The translations under genes and the position numbers were made by a program. This document shows positions 10,951 to 23,144 of a stretch of DNA of 64,000 nucleotides, in pieces. The notes beneath the pieces were generated by a model. The model saw only the letters and a list, made by a program, of their open reading frames with translations. It was not told where the DNA came from and did no database searches. The stretch is from Dryococelus australis. Its lineage: Eukaryota; Arthropoda; Insecta; Phasmatodea; Phasmatidae. The stretch spans positions 65,729,760 to 65,793,759 of the forward strand of contig CM057005.1 in NCBI GenBank assembly GCA_029891345.1. Direction: 5' to 3'. Positions within the stretch are counted from its first letter, which is position 1. Each line of letters starts with the position of its first letter.

Positions 10951-13900
10951 TGGGGAGTACTTCTGTGTTCGGGTGTCGAACGCGAATTATCTTCCCAGAT
11001 TTTCACTTTACTATACTCAATCTACTAGAGGGGTTCTGTGGGTCGGTGCTAGAACTCAATACCAGTGAAGAGGTTGGTTTGACGGAGGTTTCCTCTGAGT
11101 CGGATCCTATGTCTGGGTCACATCAACCTAACAAACGTTTCAGTGATGATTCGTGGTCTGGTGAGTTTATTATATTGTAATCTAGTGGTTCAATTTCAGA
11201 TTCACTAGGTACCAGTGCATTCGGGTTGGAATCATTAAGTAGCTGATTTGTAAGTACATGTTTAAGTGTGGCGCGCCTCTCGCGTCGCCTCTCACGGCTA
11301 TTGGCACCTCTGTGTTGCTTGTGCATTTAATAGTGAAATACCAAACAAAAATATAAGGCTGTCTGCAGGGGTTCCAGACATGCAGTCCTAGGCGGGGCGA
11401 AATCTTCAATCACTCCCACGAACCTGCCGTGTAAGAGGGCAACCCAAGTGACCAGACCTTGCGTCTCGTATCGATGGCGGGTGAACTGGAATCTTAGGGA
11501 TGGGTCCTTTACCAGGCCCTGTCTCCTGAGGGATACAGTACACTGCACGGCCAAATAGAGACGTGAGATTAATTATTATCACTGCGCAACTGATTTAACA
11601 CACTACACTGAAATTCAATAAGAAATTTATAGAGCAAAAATTAAAAAGAATTAAAACTAAAATTATGGTAGTCGACACACACAAAGAGTTAAATTTGGAA
11701 TGTAAAATTTTATTACGCTTAAAGAAATATTTTGGAAAGGCCCGGCTAATTTACACACACTAAAAGCTAGGCTAAGAAACAAATAAAATATTAGAACACA
11801 GGAAAAATATTATTGATTCTCAAATTCGCTAATTGACAGGCGAAGGCGAGCCTGGGGAAAATTAATCTGTTAAAATTAATTACTGCAGCACGCAACAACC
11901 AGTTACCGCGGGAGTCAAGGGAAGTTGACTCTGAGGTAAGGGTAGTGGGTTTAGGCATGGTATTTACCAATAGACATGGAGAGCTGTCCCTGGGCGGTCA
12001 GCTGAAGGAAGAGCTTTGTCCAAACTGGGGCCGGAGTGCTGGCGGCCTTCTTCAAGCTGCTGGCTGGAGGTAGAGTTCTGCTAGTTCTCAAACAGTAGGA
12101 GATTCGAGCCCTGCCTCGGGCTGCTGAGGTGAGGTAGAGTGTCTTCTGCAGACGGTAGGAAAGCTCGTGAACCTTGTCAGCCGGCAAGCCCGGGGTCTCT
12201 GGTATTACCATAGTTTACTTCAGTTACAGTTCATTGTTAGTTAAGCGTTAGTACAGGCCACTGTGTCTATTCTTCATGGGAATGAACACGTGATCTTGCC
12301 TAACCTCAGAGTATCCATTTCTAGGGTGACTAACTTTAATCCCAAGTAGACGTCGGCCCACCAAGGAAAAACAGAGAGCATATTTTTGAAACCTTTTTTG
12401 CAGAACCTAGAGTAGGGCTGCGGGCTCCCTTAACCGGGCGTACATATGTCTCAAACATACATATTAGATGGTCACCGATACTGTCAATCAGGTACCTCAA
12501 GATACCTGGTGCATACATACAGTAGAGCCACAACCACTAGAATCTCAATCCACGAGGCAGCTAGTGAGCCAGCCCAGACAATTCACTCCATCCACCACGT
12601 TGTTACTTCCACCGGAAGGAGCAATTGGACTGAATCTGTTTATCTCCACCCACATATACCTCGTGTGGGGATTCTTTGTCCATATTGTAGTCTAATTGGG
12701 TGACCCAAAGAGAATTTTTCTGGGGTGGGGATTGCCATCCCTTGTGTGTTCCCATGGCAGGTTTTCCTGACTGGTTTGGATGGTCTGGCATTATTGTAGT
12801 GAGACAGTATGTCTGGCGATCTAGGGGGGAGGGTGGCTACCTCTGCCTTGCCCTAGTTGAGTCAGGCAGTCCATGTTTAAATGCAGACCTGGGCAATACT
12901 AACAGCGTGGTAAAGAGGCGACAGGTTGAGAAAGAGGCGGGCCGTGCACAGTTGGCTGTCTGTGGGAAGGTGCCGGGACCATGACCTTGAAGCGTATGCC
13001 GGGGTGTTTAACTGGGACTGCACTCAGTTGTTTAGTTCCAGTTCCCTTGCTCTCTCCACTAATTCTCCAACTGTTTGCGGTCGAGGGATCAGCAGGAGGT
13101 TGCAGTTGAGGGGAGGGGGGGGGGGGGGTGCGTAATACTCCGCACCTGCTGTTGTTTGCCTTCTGTGGGGTATATCCGCCTATGTATTTGTTCTTTCGAT
13201 GGTATATATATTTCGGCTTCCTCGTCACAGTGTTAGGTCCGAGTGTGGAAATCCGTTATTAGCTTTGAGACCACATCATCCCCTGTAAAGTGTGCGGAAA
13301 GTCGGGGTCGTAATTGACCGCACTCCATTATAAATGCTCCGCACTTCTCCCACCACTGTTTAGCCTTACCTAACAGTTGGTGGTATGCACTATCTACCCA
13401 CTGCAGTATAGGGACTTGCAGTTCTGTCTCAACTCCCGTTCGCAGTCTTTAAAAATGTGATACGGTCTTCGTGAGGATGGCCGCTAAATTCTGGGAGTTG
13501 GATTTCGGTCATGTGGAGGGAGGTTGCGAGGGAGGCTTAACCTCGGTCCTGGGCTCGACTGTTTATGTGTGAGGTTACGTTGGCAAACATCACACTGGTA
13601 TACCTGACCAGAATGAGTGATCCTCTCGTCCAGCCAACCTAAACACAGGTGGTGATGATATTCAGCCAGACACATTATACGACGTATAGGGTGTCTACCG
13701 GCCTTAACATTCAGGCCAGTTGCAGAGTACTATCTGCCTTTGTCGGCAGGGCTGGCAGCAGAATTCCAAACCATCTGTAAAATGAGGGGAAGCTTCCCAA
13801 CCCAGACAGACATAAAGGAATTGCCGTTGGCAGTGAGCGCATTGGATAGTGTGTATACCTGTGCTGGTACAGTTAACTACTTAACATCTCTCACATATAT

Positions 13901-15070
13901 TTCAAGGAGATTACCTTGTATACCGGCTGGGCATCACAGAGATCTTAAGGTCCCTGTCTTACTTCCTAATGTACTTCGCGAATCTGGCATTGTGACATAA
14001 AACTGTGAAACTGACCATGACCAAGGCTTCTTTGGTTAAATCACATTTTGGTAAGCATCTCCCCAGTCGTTGGTCAAAGCCTATCCCTTGTAAACTCAAC
14101 GTGTAAAACCCAAATCCCTAGCCAGAAAATTTTGTCTCGCTTCCGAACCTGAGCTTGGAGAAAGTAGTTTGAGACAAACAACTATAACTGCGCATGCATC
14201 AAAGCTTTGAGAAGATACTTGCAGTAGGCATGCCAGCAGTTGTGACTCAGTCAATGAGAATCCAGTATAGTCCCGTGCTAGAGAGAACAGTCTAGAAGAA
14301 TAGTAGCCAGTCGTGCAGCAACATAAGATGATGGATTGAAGAGCACACATGAGTTGCAATTGTAACTCAAACTGGCAGCAACTGCGGTTTTTTGCTTTTT
14401 CAGCACATTTCTGACTAACCTAAAATATATTAAATTAATTCTGCCAGTGTGAGAGGTCATTCATTCAAGGTACAGGAAGATTGTTTCTTTTCACTATTGC
14501 CTTTGTAAATAACATCGCGATTGTTTAGAATTGTAAAATAATAAATACTGAAATACTTATCTCGTTCCTTGTTCGTTTGTTGTGGAAGCATTTTTTTATA
14601 ATGCTGCTGTAACTGAACTGTATATTATTTGTGCAACTGTTGTAACTGAAGTGCAGGGTTTAATAAAACTCAGTTGAACTATATTTCTGGGTAGTCTGAT
14701 TGTTGTACTTTGGCAGCTTTATAAACTTCAGTTTCAGTGTTCACATCCAACTGAGTTAGGCGAGCTAATGTTCAACTTGTGTCACACCTGGCACGTCTTG
14801 TAACATTACAATGTGCTGCTTGCAGTACAGTGCATGCTGAAATAAATGTAATGCACAGAAACCAAAAAAACTGCAGAAAACTAATTTTTCAGTAGATTTT
14901 CCTCAAATTTCCAACTTATCTACCAAATTTTTTCATGATTCTGCAATCTGTGTCATAAAGCAGATATGGTCATAATGAAAGTGGTGGCAAAAGTGAAATT
15001 CTACTGTAAATAAATAAATAAATACTTTAGAAAAATTAAAATGGCAGCAAGATATTTGCACAGTACATAC
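10951..15070. other. Intron of RRM gene, mixed-composition unassigned DNA
   Basis: Base composition is more even than in the flanks between about 11.0 and 14.2 kb, suggesting old interspersed repeats. Several short ORFs exist on both strands, but none carries a recognisable domain or splice pair. A G11 run lies near 13118. No terminal repeats were found. Confidence 0.4.
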
Positions 15071-15247
15071 TTTGGGGTATATGATGGGCCTTCGTACTGC
15101 CCCATGTCTTCCATTATTTTACACAATAGCTCCACCTGTGCCTCTTCCTTCAACAGTCTTGCCTTATCCTCTTCACTACGGGCAAACTCCACTCGAAGGT
15201 TTATTGGAGGCTTTAAGTGGAGTTCCCGGATTGCTTTTTCAGCCTCC
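15071..15247 (-). CDS. RRM-gene exon 4 (C-terminal half of RRM)
   Basis: This 177-bp exon follows a TTTGTTTAG acceptor and ends CCCAAA|GTATGT. It encodes EAEKAIRELHLKPPINLRVE, the second helix and fourth strand of an RRM, then an acidic and basic helix (SEEDKARLLKEEAQVELL) typical of the linker after such domains. The first base completes the Arg codon opened by exon 3, and the last two bases open a Lys codon finished by exon 5. No stop or frameshift is present. Confidence in coding status is high because residues match the RRM consensus at the expected spacing. Confidence 0.87.
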
Positions 15248-15290
15248 CTAAACAAATAATACAATAAACTGTAAAGATATTATCAATGAC

Positions 15291-15485
15291 AGAAAGATGG
15301 ATGGATGGATGGATGGATGGACGGAGGGAAGGGCGGATGTAAGAAGGGAAGGACGAGAGGAAAGAGGAACAGACGGATGGACTGACGGAAAAATGGAGAG
15401 GACGGATTGACAGATGGACGGAGGGAAATACGGATTGACGGAGGGAGGGATGGATGGATGGATGGATGGATGGATGGATGGATTA
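15291..15485. repeat. Impure (ATGG)n microsatellite
   Basis: Pure ATGG blocks at both ends (about 15296-15320 and 15449-15481) enclose diverged GGAC and GGAAG repeats. It sits in the 311-bp intron between RRM-gene exons 3 and 4. Confidence 0.9.
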
Positions 15486-15558
15486 AAAGAAGTATAGACA
15501 AAAAGTATACTGCAAAGGGCATAAACACTTATTATTACATAGCAAAAAATCTATTCAC

Positions 15559-15668
15559 CTTTCTGTTCTGTAGGAAATGAAACCAAACTTGTAACCCGTT
15601 TCTGCATTGCGGCATATTGCCACATCCCAGGGCACTCCATAATTGTGAAATATGTTTGTCAGACCACG
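15559..15668 (-). CDS. RRM-gene exon 3 (core of RRM, RNP1)
   Basis: This 110-bp exon follows a long polypyrimidine acceptor (TTTTTTCTTACAG) and ends ACAGAAAG|GTGAAT. It encodes RGLTNIFHNYGVPWDVAI, the first helix and second strand of an RRM, then CRNAETGYKFGFISYRTE, whose YKFGFISY is the RNP1 motif with aromatic residues at the RNA-stacking positions. It begins in phase 0, matching the end of exon 2, and leaves two bases of an Arg codon for exon 4. This is the most clearly recognisable host coding sequence in the window. Confidence 0.9.
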
Positions 15669-16540
15669 CTGTAAGAAAAAAAAAACTTAATCAACAATAA
15701 AAATATCAGAGGAATGTTCTTAATAACTAACAAAAACTTATAAATAATATTACTGATACAAAATATGCATACATTATTACATTTCATATTATATATCACC
15801 TAATAGTATCTATTCAGCAAAACTAGTTAATGCGAAAAACTATCATGTTCTTATACAAGTGTTCTGAATGTTCTGAGTTTTGACACATCTGTTCCAAGAG
15901 AAATGTCACGCAGTTTCATAACTGATACACTGTTTGTGCAGTTTAGCAAACTTAAAAAAATGCCACAATGCTGCCACCAGGTGGTGTCCTGTAATGGAAA
16001 AAAAAAAAGGTAAATATATGTCAAACATAAACGCAATAAACTTAATGCATGATGGTGTCACATGAAAAAGGGAGGGCAAGAAATATGTTCTGCAGTATGC
16101 ACATTATAGTGATGTGTGTCACTTCATTAGTTCCCTTATTTCCATTTACCAACTGAAATGGAATATCCTGTACGTAAAATGTACAAACCAATGGTTCTTC
16201 TGCACAGTGTGCAATGTAAGGTGATATACTATGACACATGCCAGAATGCTGTGCAGCGTGACTGCGCACTCTACAGACGACTTCGCCCCATCTACGAGCC
16301 ACGTGTGCTTCGGGGCGGAGTATGTAAGCGGCAATCCAAATTAAAAATATCGTGCCAGGAAGCCCACAAGCCTGGGTGGCCGATCACATCATTGCATATT
16401 ACGTGCGTAATTGCAATCCCCATTGCCCGTCCAGAACTATACATGCAAAAGGCCCCCCAGCGATTCAAATTTAATTCATTCTACTACTCGTGTCTGGCCC
16501 TGGAAGAAGTTCCTGCAATCATGAGAGATGGCAGCACCCC
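15669..16540. other. Intron of RRM gene, unassigned
   Basis: AT-rich to 16040, then more mixed. A minus-strand segment at 16000-15850 is preceded by a fair acceptor (TTTCCATTACAG) but its translation shows no RRM or other domain and does not fit the RRM gene. A plus-strand ORF at 16158-16553 has no recognisable motif. Confidence 0.4.
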
Positions 16541-17180
16541 TTTGACATTGTGACATCACAGCCTCAGAGACAGGGGTTTTAATTTGTTGTTGCCTCCACA
16601 CGGGGTGATAATAAACTCGCAGCACATCTGCACTCCTGATGAACTTGCCCCCATGGTGGAAGACTATGCTAAACACTGCACCCCGAAGAACTACAGACCA
16701 GAAAAAATTTAGTATAAATATAGCCCCTGCAACAAGCACCAGTGAGTGTCGCCGGGGTTGGCGACCGCATAAGACGCGAGCCCAACCTCCAGTCTGCTGA
16801 AAACTCTTCTCAGGCCACAAGAGCTCATCCTCCTCCATGTGAAAAAGGACTCCTTCTCCTCCTCAGCTCCCAAGGGCTTACCTTCCTCCAGTCTGCAAGG
16901 GCTCTGCTGCTCACTACTCACTCGCCTAGACCCAGCTTGTAGAAGGCTCTCTTTCGGGCTTGACCCACTGTTACTCTATCTCCTACCGCCAACCCTCCCT
17001 TCTTGACCCACACCTTTACCTGCATCAAGAATCTCTCTTGACCTGCACGTCATCAAGGACATGCATGCGAGTCATCCAAATGCTACAGGTATACCCAGCC
17101 TTAACCCGGGAATTCCTACCTCAGTCAACTTCCTGTGACTCCACGGTAGCAAGCCATCGCATTGTGTGTTAACTACCTGT
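16540..17180 (+). promoter_or_regulatory. Possible promoter or LTR-like region with TATA box
   Basis: GTATAAATATAGCCCC at about 16711-16726 is a good TATA element, and the downstream 400 bp is CT-rich and GC-richer than the surroundings, as in a retroelement leader. No second copy of this sequence was noticed, so an LTR cannot be shown. It lies upstream of, and may belong to, the gypsy-like element. Confidence 0.22.
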
Positions 17181-17482
17181 TTAGCTTCCTTCTTTAATTA
17201 ATCTAGCTGCTGTAAATTGCATTGCTATAGTTTTCATTGGTAGCCACTTCAAAGTTGCAGAGCTATAGTTTACTACCTTAGGCCCACCTTTGCCTGACTC
17301 CAGGTCACTCTACATAATTATAGTGTAAATTCTGTTAATTGTTTGAAAATGATTTTATTGTATCTTCTTGTGTATTTTTGTAATAGTAATTACCATTGTG
17401 TTTACTCCCCAGGGAACGAAAACCTACAGTAAACACCTATGTAACATTGAATATCTGTGTGCCATTACTGTAGAAGAGGACC

Positions 17483-17485
<3 letters not shown>

Positions 17486-17537
<52 letters not shown>

Positions 17538-17541
17538 TGTT
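17486..17541. repeat. (TC)n(TG)n compound microsatellite
   Basis: About 18 TC units are followed directly by about 10 TG units. Leu/Ser-rich and Arg/Glu-rich ORFs over it are repeat artefacts. Confidence 0.95.
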
Positions 17542-17544
17542 TGT

Positions 17545-18405
17545 ATTGTGTGATTGCTATTAATCAGATGTACAATAAGAAAGGTAGTAAGCAAAGACGC
17601 AGGGAATGTCATGCCCTTGCTCGAGCTAACGCCCAACCCATGCCTGTGGACGAACCATTTAGTCATCCAGACCTAACACCACGAGCCATCTCCCCCTTTA
17701 TTCTGCTGGACATTGCTTCCCCCCTTGATCACCTACTTGGTGGTAATTGGCCTGGGTCCCCCACAACAGACTATGAGATCCAGGAGCAATTACCAAGCCA
17801 GGAAAATGAGGCTATTCCCCAGGACAACCTTGCTAGCCAGCCCGAGAAAACCATTAGCAATGTCAAACTGAAATGTGAATGGCGAAACCAAGTGAAACAT
17901 CCCACAGGCACAGTTCTAAAAAAAATTGCACCATTATGCTAGCAACTGGGAAAGTAATCCAGGTTCAACTCCGGCGCAACCCGACTCCCGTGTCCGTATG
18001 GCATGCACGTTGACTACGTTCCAGCACGTCAACTAACCTATCCAGCTAAAGTCTCGTCTGCCAGGTTATACACCCCCATCATCACCTTAGATTAAACTTC
18101 TCCCCCTTAAATCCAGTCAGGATCGCTGGCATCCTGCATATATTGGCGGCCCTAATAGTGAGATGGATCACACTCCCAGGATGGGAAGCCACCTGCATTC
18201 GATTCACTCTGGGGTTTGATTCTCCTCTGGCCCATTGCAAACCTGCCCCCAAGTGGCCAAATGCTGTAGTAAAATTCCCAACACCTCTGAGGCCTGATTG
18301 AAGGTATAGTATTCGTCGTGGTAGGCTAAGCTGGGCTTGGCAGGGCGGTCAACGTACCGTACTACCTTCTGAGATAGCCCAACCCCCTTTGAATACTTGT
18401 CAATA
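17545..18405 (+). other. Sequence upstream of gypsy-like primer binding site, possible 5' LTR/leader
   Basis: The sequence runs up to the primer binding site at 18408, where a 5' LTR should end, but no matching 3' LTR was found and the terminus is not a clean CA. A short open stretch at 17575-17940 (RRRECHALARANAQPMPVDE at its start) has no recognised domain. Confidence 0.3.
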
Positions 18406-18407
18406 TT

Positions 18408-18425
18408 TGGCGCCCAATGTGGGAC
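18408..18425 (+). promoter_or_regulatory. Primer binding site, tRNA-Lys type
   Basis: TGGCGCCCAATGTGGGAC is complementary to the 3' end of tRNA-Lys (the class used with TGGCGCCCAACGTGGG sites), with one or two mismatches. It is the start site for minus-strand DNA synthesis in LTR retroelements, and places the 5' LTR just to the left. Confidence 0.65.
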
Positions 18426-18945
18426 CAAATTTCCAAGTAACTAAACCTTGGGAAAAGGACCATGCAAGACACCCCCCACCCCCTTGTTGGTTTACTCCTT
18501 GAAGTGGAGTATAGTTCAACTTCGGGGAGTCATCATAAACACCCTGTAGCACCCATAGATATTACAATGTCTGACGCTGAAACGAGTCCACATGGCAGAG
18601 TAGCTGATGACATTGCCGCTGGGGCAAGTAAGGCCACCTGTCCCGTGACTGGATGCCCTGGAATTTGACGTTTTGCGATTCTGTGTATCTACTGTCATTA
18701 CCTACCTGTGTACCTACCATTACAGCTGTATAGGGTGGAAGGAGACCCCCCATTATACAGACGGCCTCGAGTACCTCTGTACCGAGTGCCACCTGGACGA
18801 GCCATAGCAATGTCAGTGGCCAGAGTGTCAGGGACGTGGAAGATACACCACCAGTAGTATCCTCTGTCAGCGAGAGTTCCACCACCTGTGTATTGGGTGA
18901 CTGGACGAACGGGTAACTACACTCGGGAAAGTATATCAGTGTGAC

Positions 18946-19800
18946 GTGTGCCGGAGAGAGCACACATATCACCCCCATAATGACACTCATAGACGTAGCC
19001 CCAGTATTCAAGGGCTACCAACAGAAATGACACTGCCAGAGTTTAACGGGAGAAACTACGCAGACCCCACAAAATTCCTCGCTAACTGCGAGAAGGCATA
19101 TTACGAGCACCTCATCCCGCAGAGACAATGGGTGAGCCGTACTCACTTCCAGCTGACAGGTACCGCCAAGCGCTGGAGGGACAGCTACGGCGAATTTGTG
19201 GAACGTTGACCCCAATTTCGGACCGAACTCACATTTCACTTTTCAGGAGATGAACTCCCGAGTGAGATAATCACCAACCTGCATTCCCAAGTACAGCGAC
19301 TCAACGAGGATGCTGAACTTTTTATCAGGCGAAAAGAATGTTTACACCAGTGTGTTCCCAGACCAGAGTGAGGCTCTATGGGTGAGAGCCGTTACCTGCA
19401 CCCTCCTCCCCTCATTACATAATTTAATAATTACAGCTCAACCACAAACTGTTGAAAGCCTCGTGAAAAAAGCCAGGCAGCTAGACGACAAAAAACGCCC
19501 CTACGAGGACAGAGAGCAGACGGCGCGTGCCAGGGTTAATGGACCGCCCCCCTTCCCCGGCAGACAGTAGAGCGCGGCGAGAGACCTTGCAACACCCCAC
19601 AAACTCCTTGCCCCGCTGCTGGCATTGCCCGGGAAGGCACGTCAACCGAGATTGTCCCCTGCGCCCGCCCCAGGTGGCCCACGACTCCCTTGTAGTGCAC
19701 AGCTGCGCTCTGGAGAAACACGTAACCCTCCACAGGGATCCCGTAACCCCAAAATGTGTTCCGATAACTCTTAACCCTTGAACTTACACCGGATGCGAGT
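18946..19800 (+). pseudogene. Gypsy-like gag remnant with zinc knuckle
   Basis: The frame starting near 18946 contains LPEFNGRNYADPTKFLANCE and LTGTAKRWRDSY, the layout of capsid-region gag proteins of gypsy-type elements. An in-frame TGA at 19207-19209 breaks it; the same frame then continues through LPSEIITNLHSQVQRL to another stop. A shifted frame (19310-19570) carries TVESLVKKARQLDD, and a further frame (19527-19781) holds a nucleocapsid-like CWHCPGRHVNRDC. That knuckle has one residue fewer than the usual Cys-His spacing. Gag would package element RNA; this copy cannot make an intact product. Confidence 0.68.
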
Positions 19801-20474
19801 GTCACCAGTAACCGAAGCAATTTTCGACATCAGGTCGTTGTTAACCAATAATGAGTGAGAACACGGACTCGTTAGACCCAGAGCCTCTGGCGGGAACAGA
19901 ACCCCGGACACCCACGAGGCAGACGAAGCGTCCCCCTCCTCCTCCACACAGTAGGACACTTTCGTCAGACGAAGGGAGGCCAGATAACCCCCCTTCCCCG
20001 CCGTACCAACACCCTCCTCGGAAGCATCCCTTTCGGGAAAGAAAAACCCCAGCTCTTCGATTCTCACCCCCTGAGTCACACCCCCTTCAGTAGAATCTTG
20101 TGGAACACCACCTTGCAAATTACCCTGGTGTGTCCCCGCAGACTGCCTCACCCTCGACCGTCCTTGCCAAAGCAGACACACAGTGAAGGGAAACCCCGCT
20201 TCCATCCTCTCAACGAGCTTTAGGCTGAGGTCGCAATCCTCCCCTTCCCCCTGCTTGACATCGGGCTACAGAGTTTCTGCCCCCCCATGAGGAATAGATC
20301 GCACGTGCTGTGCAAGCCTCGTCTGCCTCCTTCCGCGAAGGAGCGAGCTCTCTGGGAACCGAATTGGACGCAGCAGCATACACCCTCCCTCCAGGCCCAG
20401 TCCCTACACCTTCCCCAGAGTCTGCAGAGCGTAATAAGGATAGGGAACCAGGAACGTACGACACGTTACCTTAC
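19801..20474 (+). pseudogene. Proline-rich region of the gypsy-like element, 5' part
   Basis: Several frames are open and rich in Pro, Ser, Arg and Glu (for example KRPPPPPHSRTLSSDE near 19930). It sits where a gag-pol junction or protease would be expected, but no DSG/DTG protease motif is visible. It runs directly into the left LTR of the BEL element. Confidence 0.4.
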
Positions 20475-20479
20475 CCATC
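20475..20479. repeat. Left target-site duplication of BEL element
   Basis: CCATC before the 5' LTR matches CTATC at 25093-25097 in four of five positions. BEL/Pao integrases make 4-6 bp duplications. Confidence 0.5.
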
Positions 20480-20675
20480 TGTGGAATATTGTGCAATATA
20501 CAATCAGACTTGTGTATCCTTCCGCGGAGATATACTTTCTTCTACAGCAATGGCGTTGCTACAAGTAGTTCCGGAAGCAAGTGTAATTCAAGATGGCAAC
20601 GTGGTAAATTCACTGCAGGCATGTCCGGCAATGTAAATGCATAATTATGTGTTATTAACCAGTCTCTGCTAAACA
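20480..20675 (+). repeat. 5' LTR of BEL element
   Basis: It begins TGTGGAATATTGTGCAATAT and ends AACCAGTCTCTGCTAAACA. It aligns end to end with 24907-25092, with scattered substitutions and a roughly 10-bp insertion near its start. Confidence 0.92.
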
Positions 20676-20678
20676 ATT

Positions 20679-20698
20679 TGGTCCTCCGGGCCGGATTC
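20679..20698 (+). promoter_or_regulatory. BEL primer binding site, tRNA-Tyr type
   Basis: TGGTCCTCCGGGCCGGATTC starts three bases after the LTR. Its complement ends CCGGCCCGGAGGACCA, close to the 3' end of insect tRNA-Tyr (from memory CCGGCTCGAAGGACCA). Tyr is inferred from that comparison. Confidence 0.6.
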
Positions 20699-20970
20699 AT
20701 GTCCGCGTTTATTCCGTACAGTGAATGCGATACATTTTTCGGTCATTTTACGTGCTCTAATTCCACTCATCGCAGAGACATCCCAAGAAGGAACCAGTAT
20801 TTTCTTCTTCACTGTCCAGTACATTTGTGAGAAATGTTGCGGTTTCGTGGAAATTCCAGGGAAACTACATAGTTGTTCGTATTATTGTGTAATGTTCTAT
20901 TACCAGCCTGTGCAGAACACGTGGGTGAGTAGTTTTTTTTGTCTTCTTCCTGCATCATCTTGTTTGCAGC

Positions 20971-21282
20971 GTGTTTTGTAGAGCGAGTCAGCATTTTATC
21001 AGGCCACATAACCTCACAACCACAGTCGGTCCTCATTACACAGTTTCTGAACATAAATTACCTAAGCATTGCCCAGTTTGTCAGAACACCTCTCACAGTG
21101 TTTACAAGTGCCCAGAGTTAGTCAGTGCATCACCCACTGACAGGCAGTCAAAGGTTCATAAAAGAAAACTCTGTTTCAACTGTCTTGGAGGATCCCATTC
21201 AGTAGCTGATTGCGCCTCGTCTCACACATGTTATCAATGTAAAAAAAAACATCATACTTTGCTCCATCTATGGGAGGTCTAA
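20971..21282 (+). pseudogene. BEL gag C-terminus: zinc knuckles
   Basis: This frame encodes CPVCQNTSHSVYKC, then CFNCLGGSHSVADC and CYQCKKKHHTLLH, three Cys/His knuckles in the arrangement typical of BEL/Pao gag, ending in the family's HHTLLH signature. It would bind element RNA. The N-terminal gag regions are missing, leaving only the nucleocapsid-like end. A stop follows at 21280-21282, before the protease frame. Confidence 0.85.
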
Positions 21283-21349
21283 TGTAACTTCAGGGTCTCG
21301 AAACAAAGTTTCTACCAGCACTGAGGGTCCAAGCAGTACATTTGCATGT

Positions 21350-21712
21350 GTGTCAGCAGATGATCGTAAATCTGTCTTATTGTCTACAGCTCTGATCAAA
21401 GTGTATGGTGCAGATAACAAACCTCATATCATGCTCTGTCTGCTTGATAATGCAGCTCAGGCATCTTTCATATCTGAAGCCTCTGTAGAGGTATTGTCTC
21501 TGCTTCTGCATAAGGCATGGGAAAGGGTGTTTGGCCCCTCTCAAAGTGCTGTAAATCTGAAAGGAATGATTAGTTGTAAGATACAATCCTCCAGGAGCCT
21601 CAGTGTACCTTCAATCACTCACTCTTTGTTGTGTCAAAGATCACTAGTAATCTTACGGGCTTCCTTTCAAACCTCAGGCTCAACGTCTTGGGGAATCGTA
21701 TTTGAATGCTGA
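21350..21712 (+). pseudogene. BEL aspartic protease region
   Basis: The frame holds LLSTALIKVYGADNK followed by LLDNAAQASFISEASVEVL, the flap-proximal and active-site layout of BEL proteases. The catalytic D-S/T-G triad reads D-N-A, so the enzyme would be inactive. The ORF ends just as the frame of the reverse transcriptase begins, overlapping by 11 bases. Confidence 0.8.
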
Positions 21713-22430
21713 ACGTACGTTCTGGTCTTTAGAAAAGAAACTTTTATTACATCCTCAAATGAAGACCATGTACACAGATTTCATGACAGACTATTCTGAG
21801 TCAGGCCATATGAAGGTCTATGTTCCCTCCACCCAGTCTAATGATGCTAAGGAGACAGCAGAAAATTTCATTCCACATCATGGTGTTCAAAAAATGTCTA
21901 GCACAACTACCAAATTGAGGGTGGTATTCAATGGTAGTGCCAAAACCACCATTGGGGCCTCAATCAACGATGTTCTGCTTCCAGGACCCAAATATCAAAA
22001 TGAAATCTGTGATGATATTTTGAGATTCAGGTTGTATAGTGCAATATTCTCCTGTGATATTAAGCAAATGTACCAGCAAATTTTAATCCACGAGGTTGAC
22101 CAACCATACCAACTCATTCTCTGGCGTGACAATCCATCCCTTCCGTTCACAGTTTTTCAGTTGAATACAGTATCCTATGGTCTATTACCCTCTCCATTCC
22201 TGTCTATTTGAACACTACGCCAGTTGGCCTTGGATGAAGGGGCCCAGTATCATCTTGCTGCAAATGTTCTTCATAATCACATTTTTGTTGACGATATTGT
22301 TACGGGAGCAATGCCCATAGAGATGGCGCACACTTTGAAATCCCAGATATTTGAACTTCTTCATCAGGGTGGGTTTGAACTCCGAAGTAGTCCAGCAATC
22401 AGCCTCAGCTCCTCGATGATATTCCTGTAA
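21702..22430 (+). pseudogene. BEL reverse transcriptase
   Basis: The first frame (21702-22211) has FWSLEKKLLL, HHGVQKMSSTTTKLRVVFNG and DIKQMYQQI, containing the first catalytic Asp. It stops at TGA 22209-22211. After a frameshift, 22224-22430 carries HIFVDDIVTGA, the FVDD form of the YXDD active site, and LLHQGGFELR. The enzyme would copy element RNA into DNA. The stop between the two catalytic blocks inactivates it. Confidence 0.88.
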
Positions 22431-22494
22431 CTCATCGGGAAACCCTGCCAGAGATCTGGACTTCTCATCTGGCCCTGTTGTAAATATTCTCGGG

Positions 22495-23144
22495 TTGTAC
22501 TGGAACACAGAAAAGGACTCGTTTCCTTATCACTTGAGGATCACCACCAAGGTTGCAACCAAAAGCTTTGTCATTTCACAAACGGCACAAATATATGATC
22601 CTATGGGATGGTTGTCGCCAATAATTGTGACGGCTAAGATGCTAATCCAGTGGGTATGGACTCAGGGCTTAGGTTGGGATGACTCTCTTCCATCTCCGGC
22701 CTTGGAGAAGTGGAACCAGTTCTTTGATGGGCTAATAGAACTAGGACTTAGTCTGCCTCGTTTCATGTGTCCTGATGTCGTCAATGTGAAGCTGCATGGT
22801 TTCTCGGATGCTTCGGAGAAAGCCTATGCAGCTGCTGCATATCTCAGGAGTGTGGATATTCGAGGGAATGTGTCTGTGCATCTCGTCCTGGCAAAGTTAC
22901 GAGTAGCTCCACTCAAGCAGGTGTCTCTTCCTTGATTAGAATTGTGTGGTGCTCATTTACTGGCCAAACTTATGCTCTATTGTCATGCCTTCCCAGTACA
23001 GCACTTAAATGTCACTGCTATTCATGCCTGGACCGATTCCAGTATTACTCTGACTTGGATAAAGACCTAGCCCTACTTATTGAAAACATTTGTGGCAAAT
23101 CGTGTTGCACAAATCAAAGACTGGGTCCCTCCCCAGCTATGTAA
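22495..23144 (+). pseudogene. BEL connection domain and RNase H
   Basis: AQIYDPMGWLSPIIVTAKML is the conserved connection after BEL reverse transcriptases. LHGFSDASEKAYAAAAYLR is the RNase H start, with its first catalytic Asp. A TGA at 22933-22935 replaces a codon just before LELCGAHLL, and the remainder to 23144 is frame-shifted. RNase H would degrade the RNA strand of the hybrid. Confidence 0.83.

Noticed and set aside
15851..16036. Further exon of the RRM gene after a TTTCCATTACAG acceptor.
   Set aside because: It lies between exons 2 and 3, which already join in phase inside a continuous RRM, so it would disrupt the domain.
17368..17666. ORFs with Leu-Ser and Arg-Glu repeats.
   Set aside because: They are translations of the (TC)n(TG)n microsatellite.
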